Source: Setomelanomma holmii (lineage: Eukaryota > Ascomycota > Dothideomycetes > Pleosporales > Phaeosphaeriaceae). From it: DNA of 45,390 nt. Below the pieces are notes generated by a model. The model did not search any database, was not told the DNA's origin, and saw only the letters and a program-made list of their open reading frames with translations. The position numbers and the translations under genes are program-made. The stretch lies in the NCBI GenBank assembly GCA_010015745.1, contig ML978322.1, forward strand, positions 1 through 45,390. Reading direction: 5' to 3'. Positions 1-10,698 of the stretch are shown here, one piece after another; position 1 is the first letter of the stretch; every line of letters starts with the position of its first letter.

Positions 1-364
1 AGACACAAAGATTGGACGGTATAGCAACGAATACGCGCTAATACTGACCTTCACGGAGGATGGCAAGCAGGTATCGAGATTTGATGAATTTGTTGACTCA
101 GCTTAGTCTGGGAATTTCACTGCTGCGCTGGCAAAGGCAACTTAATTTCGATAGCTGGATACAGAACTCGCAACCATATGGTTGAAGTGGAGAATATGAT
201 TCCTCTTTTTTGTTTTGACATGCCTTCAATTCCTCGTCTCCACGCACCACGTGCACTTGATCTTTCTCTTCATGGGTCGATGAAAAATCATACACGACAA
301 CGCCTTTTTGTCCAAGCAGCCACTCCTCATCATAGCAAGCACATTGCGAGTATATAGTTCCGGT

Positions 365-480
365 CTTCACGCCGCTTATCCTGCGCCGATACACTTGCGA
401 TGAAGACGAAGGCACATAAGACGAGCACACCGCTCACTAGGATAATAATGAGAGCAGTTGCACCTATGCGTAGCTGTCGA
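365..480 (-). pseudogene. Fragment of a one-helix membrane peptide gene
   Basis: The minus strand reads through a strongly hydrophobic stretch (ALIIILVSGVLVLCAFVF) followed by a basic tail (QDKRRED). It has no ATG and runs into stops within about 50 codons. It resembles the membrane stretch of the 78-residue peptide encoded at 867-1103 on the same strand (both contain the pattern VLVLC-x-F-x followed by a basic segment), so the two look like old tandem relatives. A different frame of the same strand stays open over 98-430 without recognisable motifs. This could be the end of a gene starting left of the window or chance hydrophobicity. Function unknown. Confidence 0.2.
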
Positions 481-866
481 ACTTGCTTATAGGATATGCC
501 CCAAAATCATCGGTTTTCATGCGCTGTGGAGCGATTGGCTCGTTTGAGCAGTCTCAACGGCCCCAAGGACTTCGACCGAAGTCCCCAATCAACAAATGAG
601 CTTTGCTGACCTCAACTCAGGGCTCGAGGGCCCCCAAGTTTGTAGTTCGCTTAGTAGGACCAGTGGGTGCGACAGGTCACAATCAGGGCGCCTCTTTATC
701 TGGAAAACATGATAGAGAGCTGTAGGAGCATCGTGGAGAGTGATTCAATACTATCGAACAGCCTTAAGCATGCAATAACGTGTTATTGCACTCTTTCAGG
801 TTTGATTGTAGCTTAATGCCATGGACGTTCATGCAGTGTGGACTCCAGTCTCGATGTACTGGCTAC
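481..866. other. No gene seen; short hairpin at 567-584
   Basis: I see no supported gene here. The only visible structure is an 8-bp perfect inverted repeat (GGACTTCG / CGAAGTCC, 2-nt spacer) at 567-584. Confidence 0.4.
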
Positions 867-1103
867 TCAAGAATCCTTCGGTTCGTACACGACACCACTT
901 TCTTGTCCTGGTGGCGTCGCAAACTCTGTAGCGATCGACGTGTGCGTCCTCGTTCCGGGCTTCAGGCTGCTTTTCCAGCGCTTATACCATGCGACGAGCG
1001 AGAAGAAGACGCATAATACGAGCACGGCGATGACCAAGATGGCGACGAGAGAAGATGTTTCGATGCGTGGCGGACGATTGCGGAGTGGGCGTGTAGCAGG
1101 CAT
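867..1103 (-). CDS. Small single-pass membrane peptide (hypothetical)
   Basis: This is a 78-residue frame with an ATG start preceded by CAACAGC. The first 16 residues are basic (several Arg, pattern RPLRNRPPR). Residues about 18-39 form one hydrophobic helix (SLVAILVIAVLVLCVFFSLV), followed by a basic stop-transfer segment (WYKRWKSS) and a polar tail. That layout fits a one-helix membrane peptide. I do not recognise a family. A degraded relative seems to lie at 365-480 on the same strand. The frame is short and other frames overlap it, so it may be a chance reading frame. Confidence 0.33.
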   Translation of the reverse strand: MPATRPLRNRPPRIETSSLVAILVIAVLVLCVFFSLVAWYKRWKSSLKPGTRTHTSIATEFATPPGQESGVVYEPKDS

Positions 1104-3410
1104 GCTGTTGAGGCGAGTTGTGAAGAGATGAAATCGTTCTCAGAGGAGGGTCTTAGCTATGTCATCTGGATACACTCGCTGGCTTCTGACGTGACCACAT
1201 ATAGGACGTCTGTGCTCATCCAGACCAGCTCATTGCTAGCATGATGATCGTAGATCGCTGTCACCAAATGTGATTTTATTCGCCATGGTGCGGATGACCA
1301 AATCATGTAATCGCTTAAATTACTTCACTCCATGCTTCCTCTTGCCCGACCTCGCACACGATGCGGTCACACCGATGATTACTACACGAGTCACCATCTT
1401 CGGCTTGCGTGCCATGAATCTAGTGTAAGACTCTGACATCGATTGAATGGCACGTTCCCTGCTCCGCTGACCCCCTATCCTGCTGGACATTGAGGTTTCA
1501 TGTTTAAATGGGCCAATGAGTCAATCCTGCAGCCATTTTGGCGGGACGCAGCGAAGAAAGACGACGCGGCTGATTGGACTAAACATTTTGCACACGGTTT
1601 GTCATGCTGGTGCTCTCTCGACCTTCGATGACCTGGTCTGGGAAGACCTTTAAAGACGGATTGCGTTCTTCTGAATGAGAGGCCATCGCTTCCAAAGCAC
1701 TTGCGCTGGTGGAACAGGCGGATGCGGGCGATATCGCAGAGCCAGCTCTTTGAACATAGCTGTGCAAGGTCAGTCAGGAACAGATGCGGAACACTTCAAG
1801 AGTGACATCTTACGTGATTTCAGTACTATAAATCGTGACATACCTTTGCTTCTACGTATCAGCGGATAACGTATAATTTCAGGCGCGGCACGTAAGCCTC
1901 CACGAGCTTATATGGCGTATATCTCTTTCGTCTACTTGCACGCACGAGACCGCCATTCGACGGAAAACCTGTCGCTCTTGGCCGGAGAGGGAGATTCATA
2001 GTAACAATTGAAAATGACATGGCGGTGTTTTCGTTGGAGGTGTTGGAATTTTAACTTTCAAGTCCCAAACGTCCACAAATGGGTGACTGACTTTAGGAAT
2101 GTATAAGCATCTAAAGTCTCAGCCACCCAGTACTTTGATACACATGGCGCATGGGCTGCCTCTGATGAAATAGGCAGTCCAATGAAATGAGGTACAGTCG
2201 CTAGCGATTGCGGCTTCACCCCTGCGCACGGCTGCAACACGATTTTGTTCAGCCCCACCTTCGCGTACATAGCTTAGCGCTATGGATCAATCGCAGGGCA
2301 AGCGATATAACTGGCCACATATCAGTGGAACAATGATTGGACTCTGGTGCTACCGCTTGCAGGGGTGAAGCCGCATTCGCTAGTAACTATACCGCTGATT
2401 TCCGACAAGACGCGCGCGTGATGCCGGTGGACGGCACACACAATTATAGGGTTCTGCAGACTCCAAGATTACGAATGTCATCAGCATCTCTACAGTACAG
2501 TGGTCTTTCGGTGTATTTCCACCGGGGAAGCATTTCTATTGCGATCTCAGGTCTCAAGCTAACAGGCGGTAGTTTGCAAAGCATGGAGAGTTTTCAGAGA
2601 CGTACAGCCCATATCGTTGAAGCGCAGTTAGTATCTTTCTTGCAGCGCTTCCCACTCTAGTACGATGGGGCAATCTCTATGAGTGTTAGCGGCCGTGACC
2701 GCCAGCAAGAAGTCAGGAGTCAAGTAACTTTACCCTGGGTAATCGAAAGGATGACTCTGGTGTCCCACTGCTGTCTTCCACTGTATCCAGATGCACACGA
2801 TCGCTTATGCGCCCGCTGAGCATGATCTTCCCGATTCGTTAGCAGGGATTCAAATATCAGAGAGACGAAACGACAAGGCGAGAGATGAATGGTTACTAAG
2901 TTGAAAACGCTATATCTAGGACGCTATGAATCAGTTACACACGACAGTATCTGAGCGCGCAGATCAGCAGCTTGACTCTGTGTAGGCATTGAAATAACTT
3001 TTTGTAAGGTGAAGGACAGGTCTCATGCACCTGCAGAGCTCATGACGCGCGGAAAATGGTTGGTCGCGCTGCCTCAACTTCTCGTTTCACTCGTCGAGCG
3101 CAGAGACACTGGGCATACCCAACTGACGCGAAAATTGCGACACTATGCCTGCCGCCGACATTGCTGAAAGAGGAAAGTCATTTAAAAGTGTGGATTGCGG
3201 CTTTGACAGGCATTCTCCGCTAGTGATTCGTGACTCTTTGTGGCTGACACAGTGGTTGGCCGAGATGCAAACGGGTGCGGGAAGAATACTAGGATACATC
3301 CACTGTCATTACACATCCTAGACATCTATTGCGGTCATATATTGAACTTGATTGGCAGGCAGCCTCTCATGGGGTGCCTAGGCCCCTACACGAGCCGAGA
3401 CATGGTTGCT
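1104..3410. other. Gene-poor stretch, nothing recognised
   Basis: Only short open frames occur here, the longest on the plus strand at 2337-2660 (107 codons). None has a recognisable domain, a linked exon with good splice signals, or a signal peptide. No RNA gene was recognised. Confidence 0.4.
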
Positions 3411-3464
3411 CAAGGCGAACAAAGAAATAGCTGCCACTAAGCGCACACTAAGTATAGTGTACCA
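3411..3464 (+). repeat. Left arm of wide inverted repeat IR-A
   Basis: About 54 bp that reappear in reverse complement at 6465-6518. The best-matching 36 bp (3429-3464 against 6465-6500) carry AGCTGCCACTAA and ACACTAAGTATAGTGTACCA with about four mismatches, and similarity continues outward for another 18 bp. The arms lie about 3.1 kb apart and enclose a decayed GNAT gene. They may be terminal inverted repeats of an old element or two copies of a short dispersed repeat. Confidence 0.5.
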
Positions 3465-4326
3465 CGAAACAGTGATGGGATCTGATAGAGCGTGCTTGGC
3501 CTACTGACCAGGAAAAGGTAGCGAAACAGCAGCCGCAGAGCCTATACCTGGGTTCATACATGGGGACGCCTCAGCAAGCGGCGCCTTACACGATTGATAA
3601 GCCACTAGCTTGAGGCATCAACGCACGCGACTGTTTTGCGAAACGAAAAGATATTCATGGATTTGGATTATTTTGCGGGACCGATATCACCACGAGGGTC
3701 GATTTGTTCTGACTCAAGACAATGCTGGTGCTTCCACCAGCGTAAGGACAATCTTCCACCTATTCCTGTTAGTACGGAAGCAAGGTAGTAATAGCGGGGT
3801 CGATAGCAACGACGGGCAAATATGAGACGTCGCATTTCTCATTACAGTACCAGGACTTTGCCCGTGTCCGACCGAATGAGCACTGCCGAACTTTATCTCA
3901 GAGCATTCCAATCAGATGGCGCTTACATGGCGGCCGGCTGTGTGCTTTTTCTGCCCCAGAGGTCGCAAGGCGAGCGAGATGGTTAGCGCCACGTGCTGAT
4001 GGTGGCCACGGCTGAAAGCTTGTGAGGACATCAAATAAACCTTATTACGGTTTGCTTCTAGCCAGTATTGAATAGGTAAGCAGACTTGATGGGGCTCTTA
4101 GAGATAGATAATGTGGGAGGTATCGTGGCGTCTCCGCTCAATCATATTATAGCATACGGCGCAAGCACTATTGTTATGGAATGACGTCCTGATAGCCTGC
4201 GAATTATGCCAGACATAGGCGCCATGGAACCCTACGTGCTGGGCGGCAGATTGAGCCCCCAGAATCAGTCCACTAGCTTACAAGGATGGCCATGGCACAA
4301 GATCGCGCTATAAATTCTTGGTGCGG

Positions 4327-4578
4327 GTAATTAGCCTTGCACCCGTAGGAAAGGAACAAAGCAAGGAAGCACCGGTACTAGCCCGCTTCTTTGTTCTATT
4401 CAAAGTCGGACACTCGAGATTACTCGTATCGAAAGTTCACCTGTAGTACAGGCTATGTGAGGCGAGGCACTCCCGAATATGGCAAGTCCGTGTCCGACCG
4501 CACGATGAGCTTCACGCGTACTATTGTTTCGTGCCCATTGCAGCATCCCATTGCTCTACCTCCCAGCATCTCCCGACC
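4327..4578 (+). repeat. Diverged dispersed repeat, copy 1
   Basis: This segment shares blocks in the same order with 8784-8963: a GGTAATTAGC block near the left end, CGAAAGTT, then an identical 22-bp stretch (4479-4500 against 8872-8893, centred on GGCAAGTCCGTGTCCGACC), and finally TCTCCCGACC. The spacing differs by indels, so these are two old copies of one direct repeat. No coding content was recognised. Confidence 0.5.
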
Positions 4579-4767
4579 ACGATAGCGCGTAGTGTGCGGA
4601 ATTGATTGGCGTGATTGCTGTTTCGACATCTGGGACCGCAGCTTCAAAGTTATCCATAGGATGTTTGATTCGTCCCTCACCGGTGGACTTTATTCCCTCA
4701 TACAATGTGTTTGAAGTCCCGTTACTCTTGCATCACCTGAATCTAGCTTTGCAATATGAAGTGGGTG

Positions 4768-5434
4768 TCAACGGCAAATTGCCTGACGCCCTGCAAGATC
4801 ACCAGGTGCCCTCAGAATCGAGTACGATGCAGCCGCGCGGTCTGATACCTTGACGAGTTGGGTGCAGACGTTGTACAGGGCTAGATCTCATCTATTTAAT
4901 GCAAGCTTCTGGGATAGACAGCAGTTCTCAGTTCACTTCCACGATTCAGCATACATTATGGATCCGGGTGCGATCTACACGATCGAGACGAGAAAGGATG
5001 TACTGACAAGAACCGTACTCATTCAGTATGCAGATAGGATGTGGGAAACACTGGGACCTATCTTTCACGAACAAGGCTCTTGGCACAATCAGCTCAAATA
5101 TCGGTCAGATACCTTATTTTTGATTGAGTACGTCACTCCTAGTGGTGATCGGCCCGGATTTCTGTTGTATGAGCAGACTAAGAGCTATACTTGGATGTAT
5201 GCAACTCTTACAACTTCTCTAGATGCTGCATTCTAATTCTCGCAGATGGCTTCGGCATGTTGACAAAAGCTACCGAAGGCAAGGCGTGGCTGCAAGTTTG
5301 TTCCAGCACGTCAAAACTTGGCTGTGGCCACAGGAGCTTCTACCTCAAACAAGCTTGCAAAGCGGTTCTACGAAAAACAGAAACCAGATTATTATGGTAT
5401 CAGAAAAGAAGAGCGGCATAGCAGCACTTTGTAG
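4768..5434 (+). pseudogene. Decayed GNAT-family N-acetyltransferase gene
   Basis: The plus strand encodes a GNAT-like protein in pieces. The first part (about 4793-5196) reads RPARSPGALRIEYDAAARS and continues through a 130-residue stretch with good coding character. An intron of 49 nt (5197-5245, GTATGC...CGCAG) joins it to an exon with the GNAT motif A region (HVDKSYRRQGVAASLFQH, an R/Q-x-x-G-x-A/G type acetyl-CoA loop). One base seems missing near 5325; the next frame then continues to a typical GNAT end (NKLAKRFYEKQKPDYYG) and stops at 5432-5434. No in-frame ATG precedes the N-terminal part. GNAT enzymes transfer acetyl from acetyl-CoA to amines; the substrate cannot be inferred. The lesions make this a pseudogene unless they are assembly errors. 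It lies between the arms of inverted repeat IR-A. Confidence 0.6.
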
Positions 5435-6464
5435 GGATGGAACGTTGATCTCAAGAACTTTGATTGTGATAAGGTGTACTCTAGCGGAGGCTCACACAAA
5501 AAATGGGGCAAGAAATGTTTTTGTTCTGGCGTCGTTAGCTCTAAAGAGATCTGAAGAATGTACTAGAGCACTGGCAGGCTAAGCTTATGAAGGGCTCATT
5601 ACCTCTACAAATTACACATATATTACACGTACATCCAGCTCCAAGAGCCAAATGGTAATCATGTTGCTTCATTCCCGATACTAGCAGCCCTATCTGCACA
5701 TCGAAGTCATACCAGGCGCGGTCTCTAACCCACTGGATATCATTCTGCGCAACATCCGAGAGAATATGACGAGATCCACATACCCTGTACATAATGGGAG
5801 TATATGCTCGACAGGCGATTATCATATCCAGTACGATAAGGTTTTATCGTCAATGAGAGAATCTAGAGTTAGACGACCCAGCTTGATGCCTTCCTAGTTT
5901 GTCAGACATGGAGAGCGCCTCCTAAAGTGTAATCCGCGCAAGAAGAGGCCCACAAGGGGCATGGCCACACAATTGGCGCTTGAAGTTCGACTTGAAAAGG
6001 TAGCGCAGATGATCAAAGGCTGACGGCACGGCAATCGCAAGAATCACCCCATGCTAATGTTCTCTCGGCAATACATCGAAACCACCATCTTAGGAAGCTT
6101 CTTCGAAAGTGTAGAATGCGGCTTTGAAAGCTGGGTGTGGCTTTCAAGCATACCCATGTTGCACAGTGTAGCCGCCCCTAGCAGTAGGGTACCAGACTTT
6201 CACGACACCCATGATGTTGCCTAACTACTGAAAGGTCACTGCAAATAGTGGCACAAGTGAAGGTTCCCTCAGCCGGTTTTCTGAAGCTATGTTGTTCAGT
6301 GTAAGACGTGCTTGCATTTGTATCAGATATGCCCACAAAGACTTTCTGTTGTTCGCCGCTACGCCTGGCAAGACATTCCCAGTCAAGCTGATATCCCGAA
6401 CACGGTATAGATCGGCGCCCCTTACCGATAGGGGAACGACCTAGATGCTCAAATTGTCTTTCAA
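5435..6464. other. No convincing gene; one short minus-strand frame
   Basis: A 94-codon minus-strand frame with an ATG at 5825 runs to 5541 and contains a Cys cluster (CTCNICVICRG). It overlaps the region downstream of the GNAT pseudogene and has no recognised domain. I do not call it a gene. Confidence 0.3.
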
Positions 6465-6518
6465 TGGTACACTATACTTAGTGTAGCGTTAGTGGCAGCT
6501 TTTTCGTTGTTCTCCTTC
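6465..6518 (-). repeat. Right arm of wide inverted repeat IR-A
   Basis: Reverse complement of 3411-3464 with a few mismatches (see the left arm). No target-site duplication could be recognised next to either arm. Confidence 0.5.
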
Positions 6519-7151
6519 TACAAATCAAGGCCAAGTTCACTCTCACGCGTCGCTCATGAGTATCCACAAGATACTGATTGGAGAGACCTCAATTCGGTCA
6601 CAAAGCCTATGGTTTAACTCATGACAGCTCGTTATGTGGGCTTGAACTTGACGAGGCAGTGGCGCTTCGCGCATCCAATGGAATATTGTCCATTGCCGTT
6701 ACTGCGAGTGATCTGCGGAAGCTGAACTATCAATTCTCTCGATTCAGACATGATTAACTATCTCAGGTGGTGACTTGAATGAGATGCGATGTGGCGAAAT
6801 ATGGTCAAAGTAAGGATGGAACCCTCATGAGTTAGATACGCTGTTATCTGGGCGCTAGTAGGACATACTATATAACACCATCATTTTACATAGTCTTTCC
6901 GTTGAAAAATCGTCAGTCTCCCACTCTGACTTTCTCATCGGCAGTTTTAGTCTCGTTGATATGTTTCAGGCCCCCTTGATAGAGCAATATAGGCGCTCAC
7001 CTACTCATGGCGAATATACTTTGGGATAGTAATGTGTCTCATCAGAAACATGCTATGCTGAATAATTCGACTCTCACGGCATCTTTCTTGTTGAAATGCC
7101 TCGGACTGAACTTGACCGGCAAACGCATACAAGACTGTCAGCCTGGCACCT
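6519..7151. other. No gene seen
   Basis: Short open frames only, for example a 60-codon plus-strand frame at 7007-7189 with ATG but no motif. It overlaps the promoter-like region of the next gene and is not supported. Confidence 0.4.
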
Positions 7152-7230
7152 CAGTTCACACGGTACACTGTGAACTGCATCTCACGTGACTCTGTTAGTC
7201 ACCTGCTTACTCATCTGGTTGTGTATATAA
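7152..7230 (+). promoter_or_regulatory. Core promoter with two dyad sites and a TATA box
   Basis: Three elements lie in a row. At 7152-7177 a perfect inverted repeat has 9-bp arms CAGTTCACA / TGTGAACTG around an 8-bp spacer. At 7182-7189 lies the palindrome TCACGTGA, a CACGTG E-box of the type bound by fungal bHLH or bZIP factors. At 7224-7230 lies TATATAA. The exon of the HeLo-like gene opens at 7244. The order and spacing fit a class II promoter. Which factors bind is inference. Confidence 0.5.
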
Positions 7231-7243
7231 TCGCTCGCAGTAG

Positions 7244-8358
7244 CTCTCTCAATACAAGAACCTTCTGCCTCATTCATACCTGCCCTGTGCTCCCACATCC
7301 AACAAAGACTTCACCGACTTTTCGAATGGTATAACAGCAATAAGCAACCAACTCTTCCAAACGAGAGCTACTCCTGAGATAGATGATCTAGACAATCAGC
7401 TCGAGAAACTGCTTGTGCGTTATGGATTGCAGATCTGGGGCAAACAAGCTGATCGCACTCGTCTCAACGTCTCCAAATCTGATCTCTATCTGGACCTTGA
7501 CTTTGAGTTGGAACAGGACAGATCCAGGTAAGCCAGATTAACCGTATAGAATCAAGATAAATTGACAGAGGCATCTAGGATTAAAACCTTACTTTCACAA
7601 TATATCATGGTGAAAGTACGATATCTTGTGAACAACTCAAAACGTGCCCCGCGACAAACGAGATTGACAAATTTAGCAACGATTATTGTAAGCTTCTCAA
7701 TCTGTCGGGGCGTTGAGGTTTCTTCCAAACAGAGCTGACGGCTCCACAGGCTGCTCCTGTCGATCCTAGCTCGTGTGAAGTCGTCGTAGACAAACAACAG
7801 CCTCTTCTAAACCAGGCTCATGGATACTCGACTAAACAGTTTCGAGGCTATCCACGACCGAGTAGTGTGCTGATAGAGATCACTGCGCCAATGGAGAAGA
7901 TTTGTTGCACCCTCAGGGTACTTTTCTCGGAGATCCGATCAAGATCTATCACGGAAACGTGTTGCATTGTCCAAGACTTGCTCGCATTCTGGATGCAATG
8001 GTTCAATTGTGCTGCGATAAACGAAGAACCCATCACCCAATTATATTTCACCAATCTCCTGTTGTCATGGCGGAACGAGCGCACGGCCATCGCAGTTGTA
8101 GATCGACACCTATCAGGCGATGAAGACTGGGAGAAAATTGAGGAGACACGAAGTTGTGTCAAAAGAGTGGAAATGAGTTGGACTGATTTTTTGAAGGACC
8201 ATACCCCCCTAAGACGGGACGAAGCGTTATATCAGGCATTAATGATTATCACAAACAGAATGGAAAGTGAGAAGTGGTTCATGGAAGGCTTGATAGGCTT
8301 GCGTTGGCGCGATCTTGAACTTATGACCTCGAGGCATAAGTTCAAAAAGAGGACGTAA
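7244..8358 (+). pseudogene. HeLo-like domain gene without a start codon
   Basis: Three exons join in frame: an open stretch from 7244 to 7527, then 7579-7687, then 7750-8358 (stop). Introns are 51 nt (GTAAGC donor, ATTGAC branch) and 62 nt (GTAAGC donor, GCTGAC branch). No ATG exists in exon 1 or between the TATA box and the coding stretch, so the start has been lost or sits in an unseen exon; I therefore label it a likely pseudogene. The N-terminal part is helical with LEKLLVRYGLQIWGK, resembling the L-x2-L-x3-R-x4-W-G pattern of fungal HeLo / prion-inhibition domains, which occur in programmed cell-death and heterokaryon-incompatibility proteins. Exon 3 contains RPSSVLIE, like the RPS-x-VLIEW motif that follows HeLo domains in some kinase-like fungal proteins. 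The last 150 residues are unfamiliar. The domain call is by eye and uncertain. Confidence 0.4.
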
Positions 8359-10569
8359 TGGTGTCGGCTAATCAAGGTAGATTTGAGATATCTGCTTCTC
8401 ATTAGTCGCCGATTTGGACTCTTTCAAACAAAATTGGTCTGGTCTCTAGATCAAATCATTTCCGATGCGTCAGGCTCTGTCTTAATCGTACCTATCTACA
8501 CGGCGTCGTTCACGTCGCCACCGAGGCGAAAGTGGCACATGGCTTTTCGAAGATCATGGCTGCGATCGTTTTAGTTGCGCCCTCCTGTTTCAATATCTAA
8601 GGCAAAAAGCGTCGCCTGCTGAGGTATGACGTTAGCTGTTGGCGCAAGTGGAATATCTTGGCGTAGTGTCAACAAACCTTTTGACATGTTGTACCGATCG
8701 GAAAATGATTTTCTGACATACATGTCACCAGGACCAAATTATGTCAAGCTGCAGAATTTCATCACACAAACCTAACGTCTGGGTAATTAGCTCTGCTTGA
8801 GTCCATCGCTACCAGTCTTTCGCGAAAGTTGGATGGAACTGTCAGTATGCGTCTCACGAGCAGCGAAATACATGGCAAGTCCGTGTCCGACCGTCTGATG
8901 AAGCTCAATGGTAGTATGGCTTTAGCGTACCAATCTACGTCTTAGCGTCTCCCGACCGCATGGCTCTCAGAGAACAGAGTTCGAACACCAACGTATAGAA
9001 CTCCGTATTAGTCCTGCGAAGCGAGTGGAAACGGCTCGCCTGCGTACCTAGGGTCCATCATCAACCGCCACGCGCCACACGCCACTTAGATGGTCCAAAG
9101 ACTATGCATTCTCATATTGGTCACGTTGCCAAACTCCGGAGAGCTGGGAACGAGGAGCGGACGTGCAGTTCGCGCACGGTCTAAGCCTACTTCGCGACGT
9201 CCACATACTAGCAAAAGATATGTACCACCCAACATGTCGCTATGGCAGGTCTTGAGGCGCCGTACTTGGTCATTAAGCTTAAGGCCTCTCTGCGTCTACC
9301 TCGTGAGAACTAAGAAAAAAGGTTTCTGGCATGACTACAATCTGGGGCGGTCATTTGGGAGGACGTTACAGCATTTCATCCCTAACTCTTTCACTTGGCT
9401 TCTTAGTGCCTTTGCCACAACGGAGATAGTAGGTTCCTTTTGCTGACGAGAGGTAAGATCGAAGATATCTTGTTTTCTATATCTCCTCACCGTGGCGTAA
9501 GAAAGCGATCGCTCGGCTGCAGATACCTCTATAGTGATTGGCCGCGTCATCTGGCATCCAGTCCAAGCGTAATTCGGTCCAGCCATCAATTGCTCCTTCA
9601 GCATCTTGTGTGTTTATACGCCAATAGGCACATACATGGAGTATGCTTGTAAGCCCAAATCACTTCTCAAAGCCGTGTTCCACGCTTTTGCAAAACCTTC
9701 TCAATGCAGTAGTTCCGGTGTCGCCGCAAGGCATTTGGCATGAGGCGATCTTCGATTGAATCTGCCAGTACACGTTAGCGCATCTCCAAGGACAGCCCGT
9801 CCTGGTTAGCACTGCGCCCTCGCTGCGAAATTGGCCGTCGTTCTTCTCCATGCCTAGCCAAGCATCATCAGCATTTTTCGCAGAACCTGCCTAATCTGTA
9901 GATTCGTATTGTGCTAGGGAGCCCACATGATCATGCAGGGTGATTGTGGAGTACGTACCGCCAGAACGGAACAAAGGGTTAAGCGCCACCGCACCATTCC
10001 TTCATAACCACTGCATGAGCTACATTGGTCTTTACAACAAGCACAACATAGAGCTGTAAGTAACGGAAAAAGCTTGTGCGAAAGGAATGTGATTGAATGA
10101 TCTCTTTGACTAGTCATGACTTCAAAACTCTGCTGAAGTAACTGTTCATGTGTAATATTCTACCCAGGTCTCACCAAGCAATATGCAGATCTACGAGCAA
10201 AGTTTACTCCACTGGCGGTAGACGTTGACAGATGATTGGACGAGAGGATGCGGAAGGAATGAGGGAGAGCATCAACTATCTAAGTCTTCACGGTGGAGCT
10301 GCTCTGCAATCTGGATCATGTGTCATTTTATATCTGCTCTACACAACTGTGCGAGAAGCTCGGCCACCCTATAAACATGTAGTATGCGGCACGATGGCCT
10401 CATGTTGATGATAAGCCCAACATAGATTACCCACGATAGCGTGTTGAGTTGCTATTAAATACATCGAAACGTCTCGCAGATCTCTGGTGCACCGTGTTTT
10501 CACACCTCCATCACGCAATGACGCAGGGAAATCGAAGGAACCTTCACCACTCCCCCTTGTGATTCCTCA
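8359..10569. other. Gene-poor; contains repeat copy 2 at 8784-8963
   Basis: No supported gene. At 8784-8963 lies the second copy of the diverged direct repeat seen at 4327-4578, including the identical 22 bp at 8872-8893. Open frames at 8383-8574 and 9090-9446 (plus) and 9335-9604 (minus) lack motifs and overlap each other. Confidence 0.4.
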
Positions 10570-10698
10570 CTACTCCTCACCATTCTTGAAAACAGGCTTA
10601 ATGAAGATTGAGATACCTATCGAGAGTGTCACGAAGTTTATCAGAATCACATTAATGAGAATGAGAGGGAGAGTTTTTAGCAGACTGCAGTCCGCCAT
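10570..10698 (-). CDS. Possible 42-residue membrane peptide
   Basis: An ATG-initiated frame of 42 codons encodes a nearly continuous hydrophobic helix (LPLILINVILINFVTLSIGI) with a short polar N-terminus and a charged tail (KNGEE). It resembles in layout, though not clearly in sequence, the small membrane peptide at 867-1103. A plus-strand frame overlaps it completely. A frame this short can easily arise by chance, so this is only a candidate. Confidence 0.2.
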   Translation of the reverse strand: MADCSLLKTLPLILINVILINFVTLSIGISIFIKPVFKNGEE

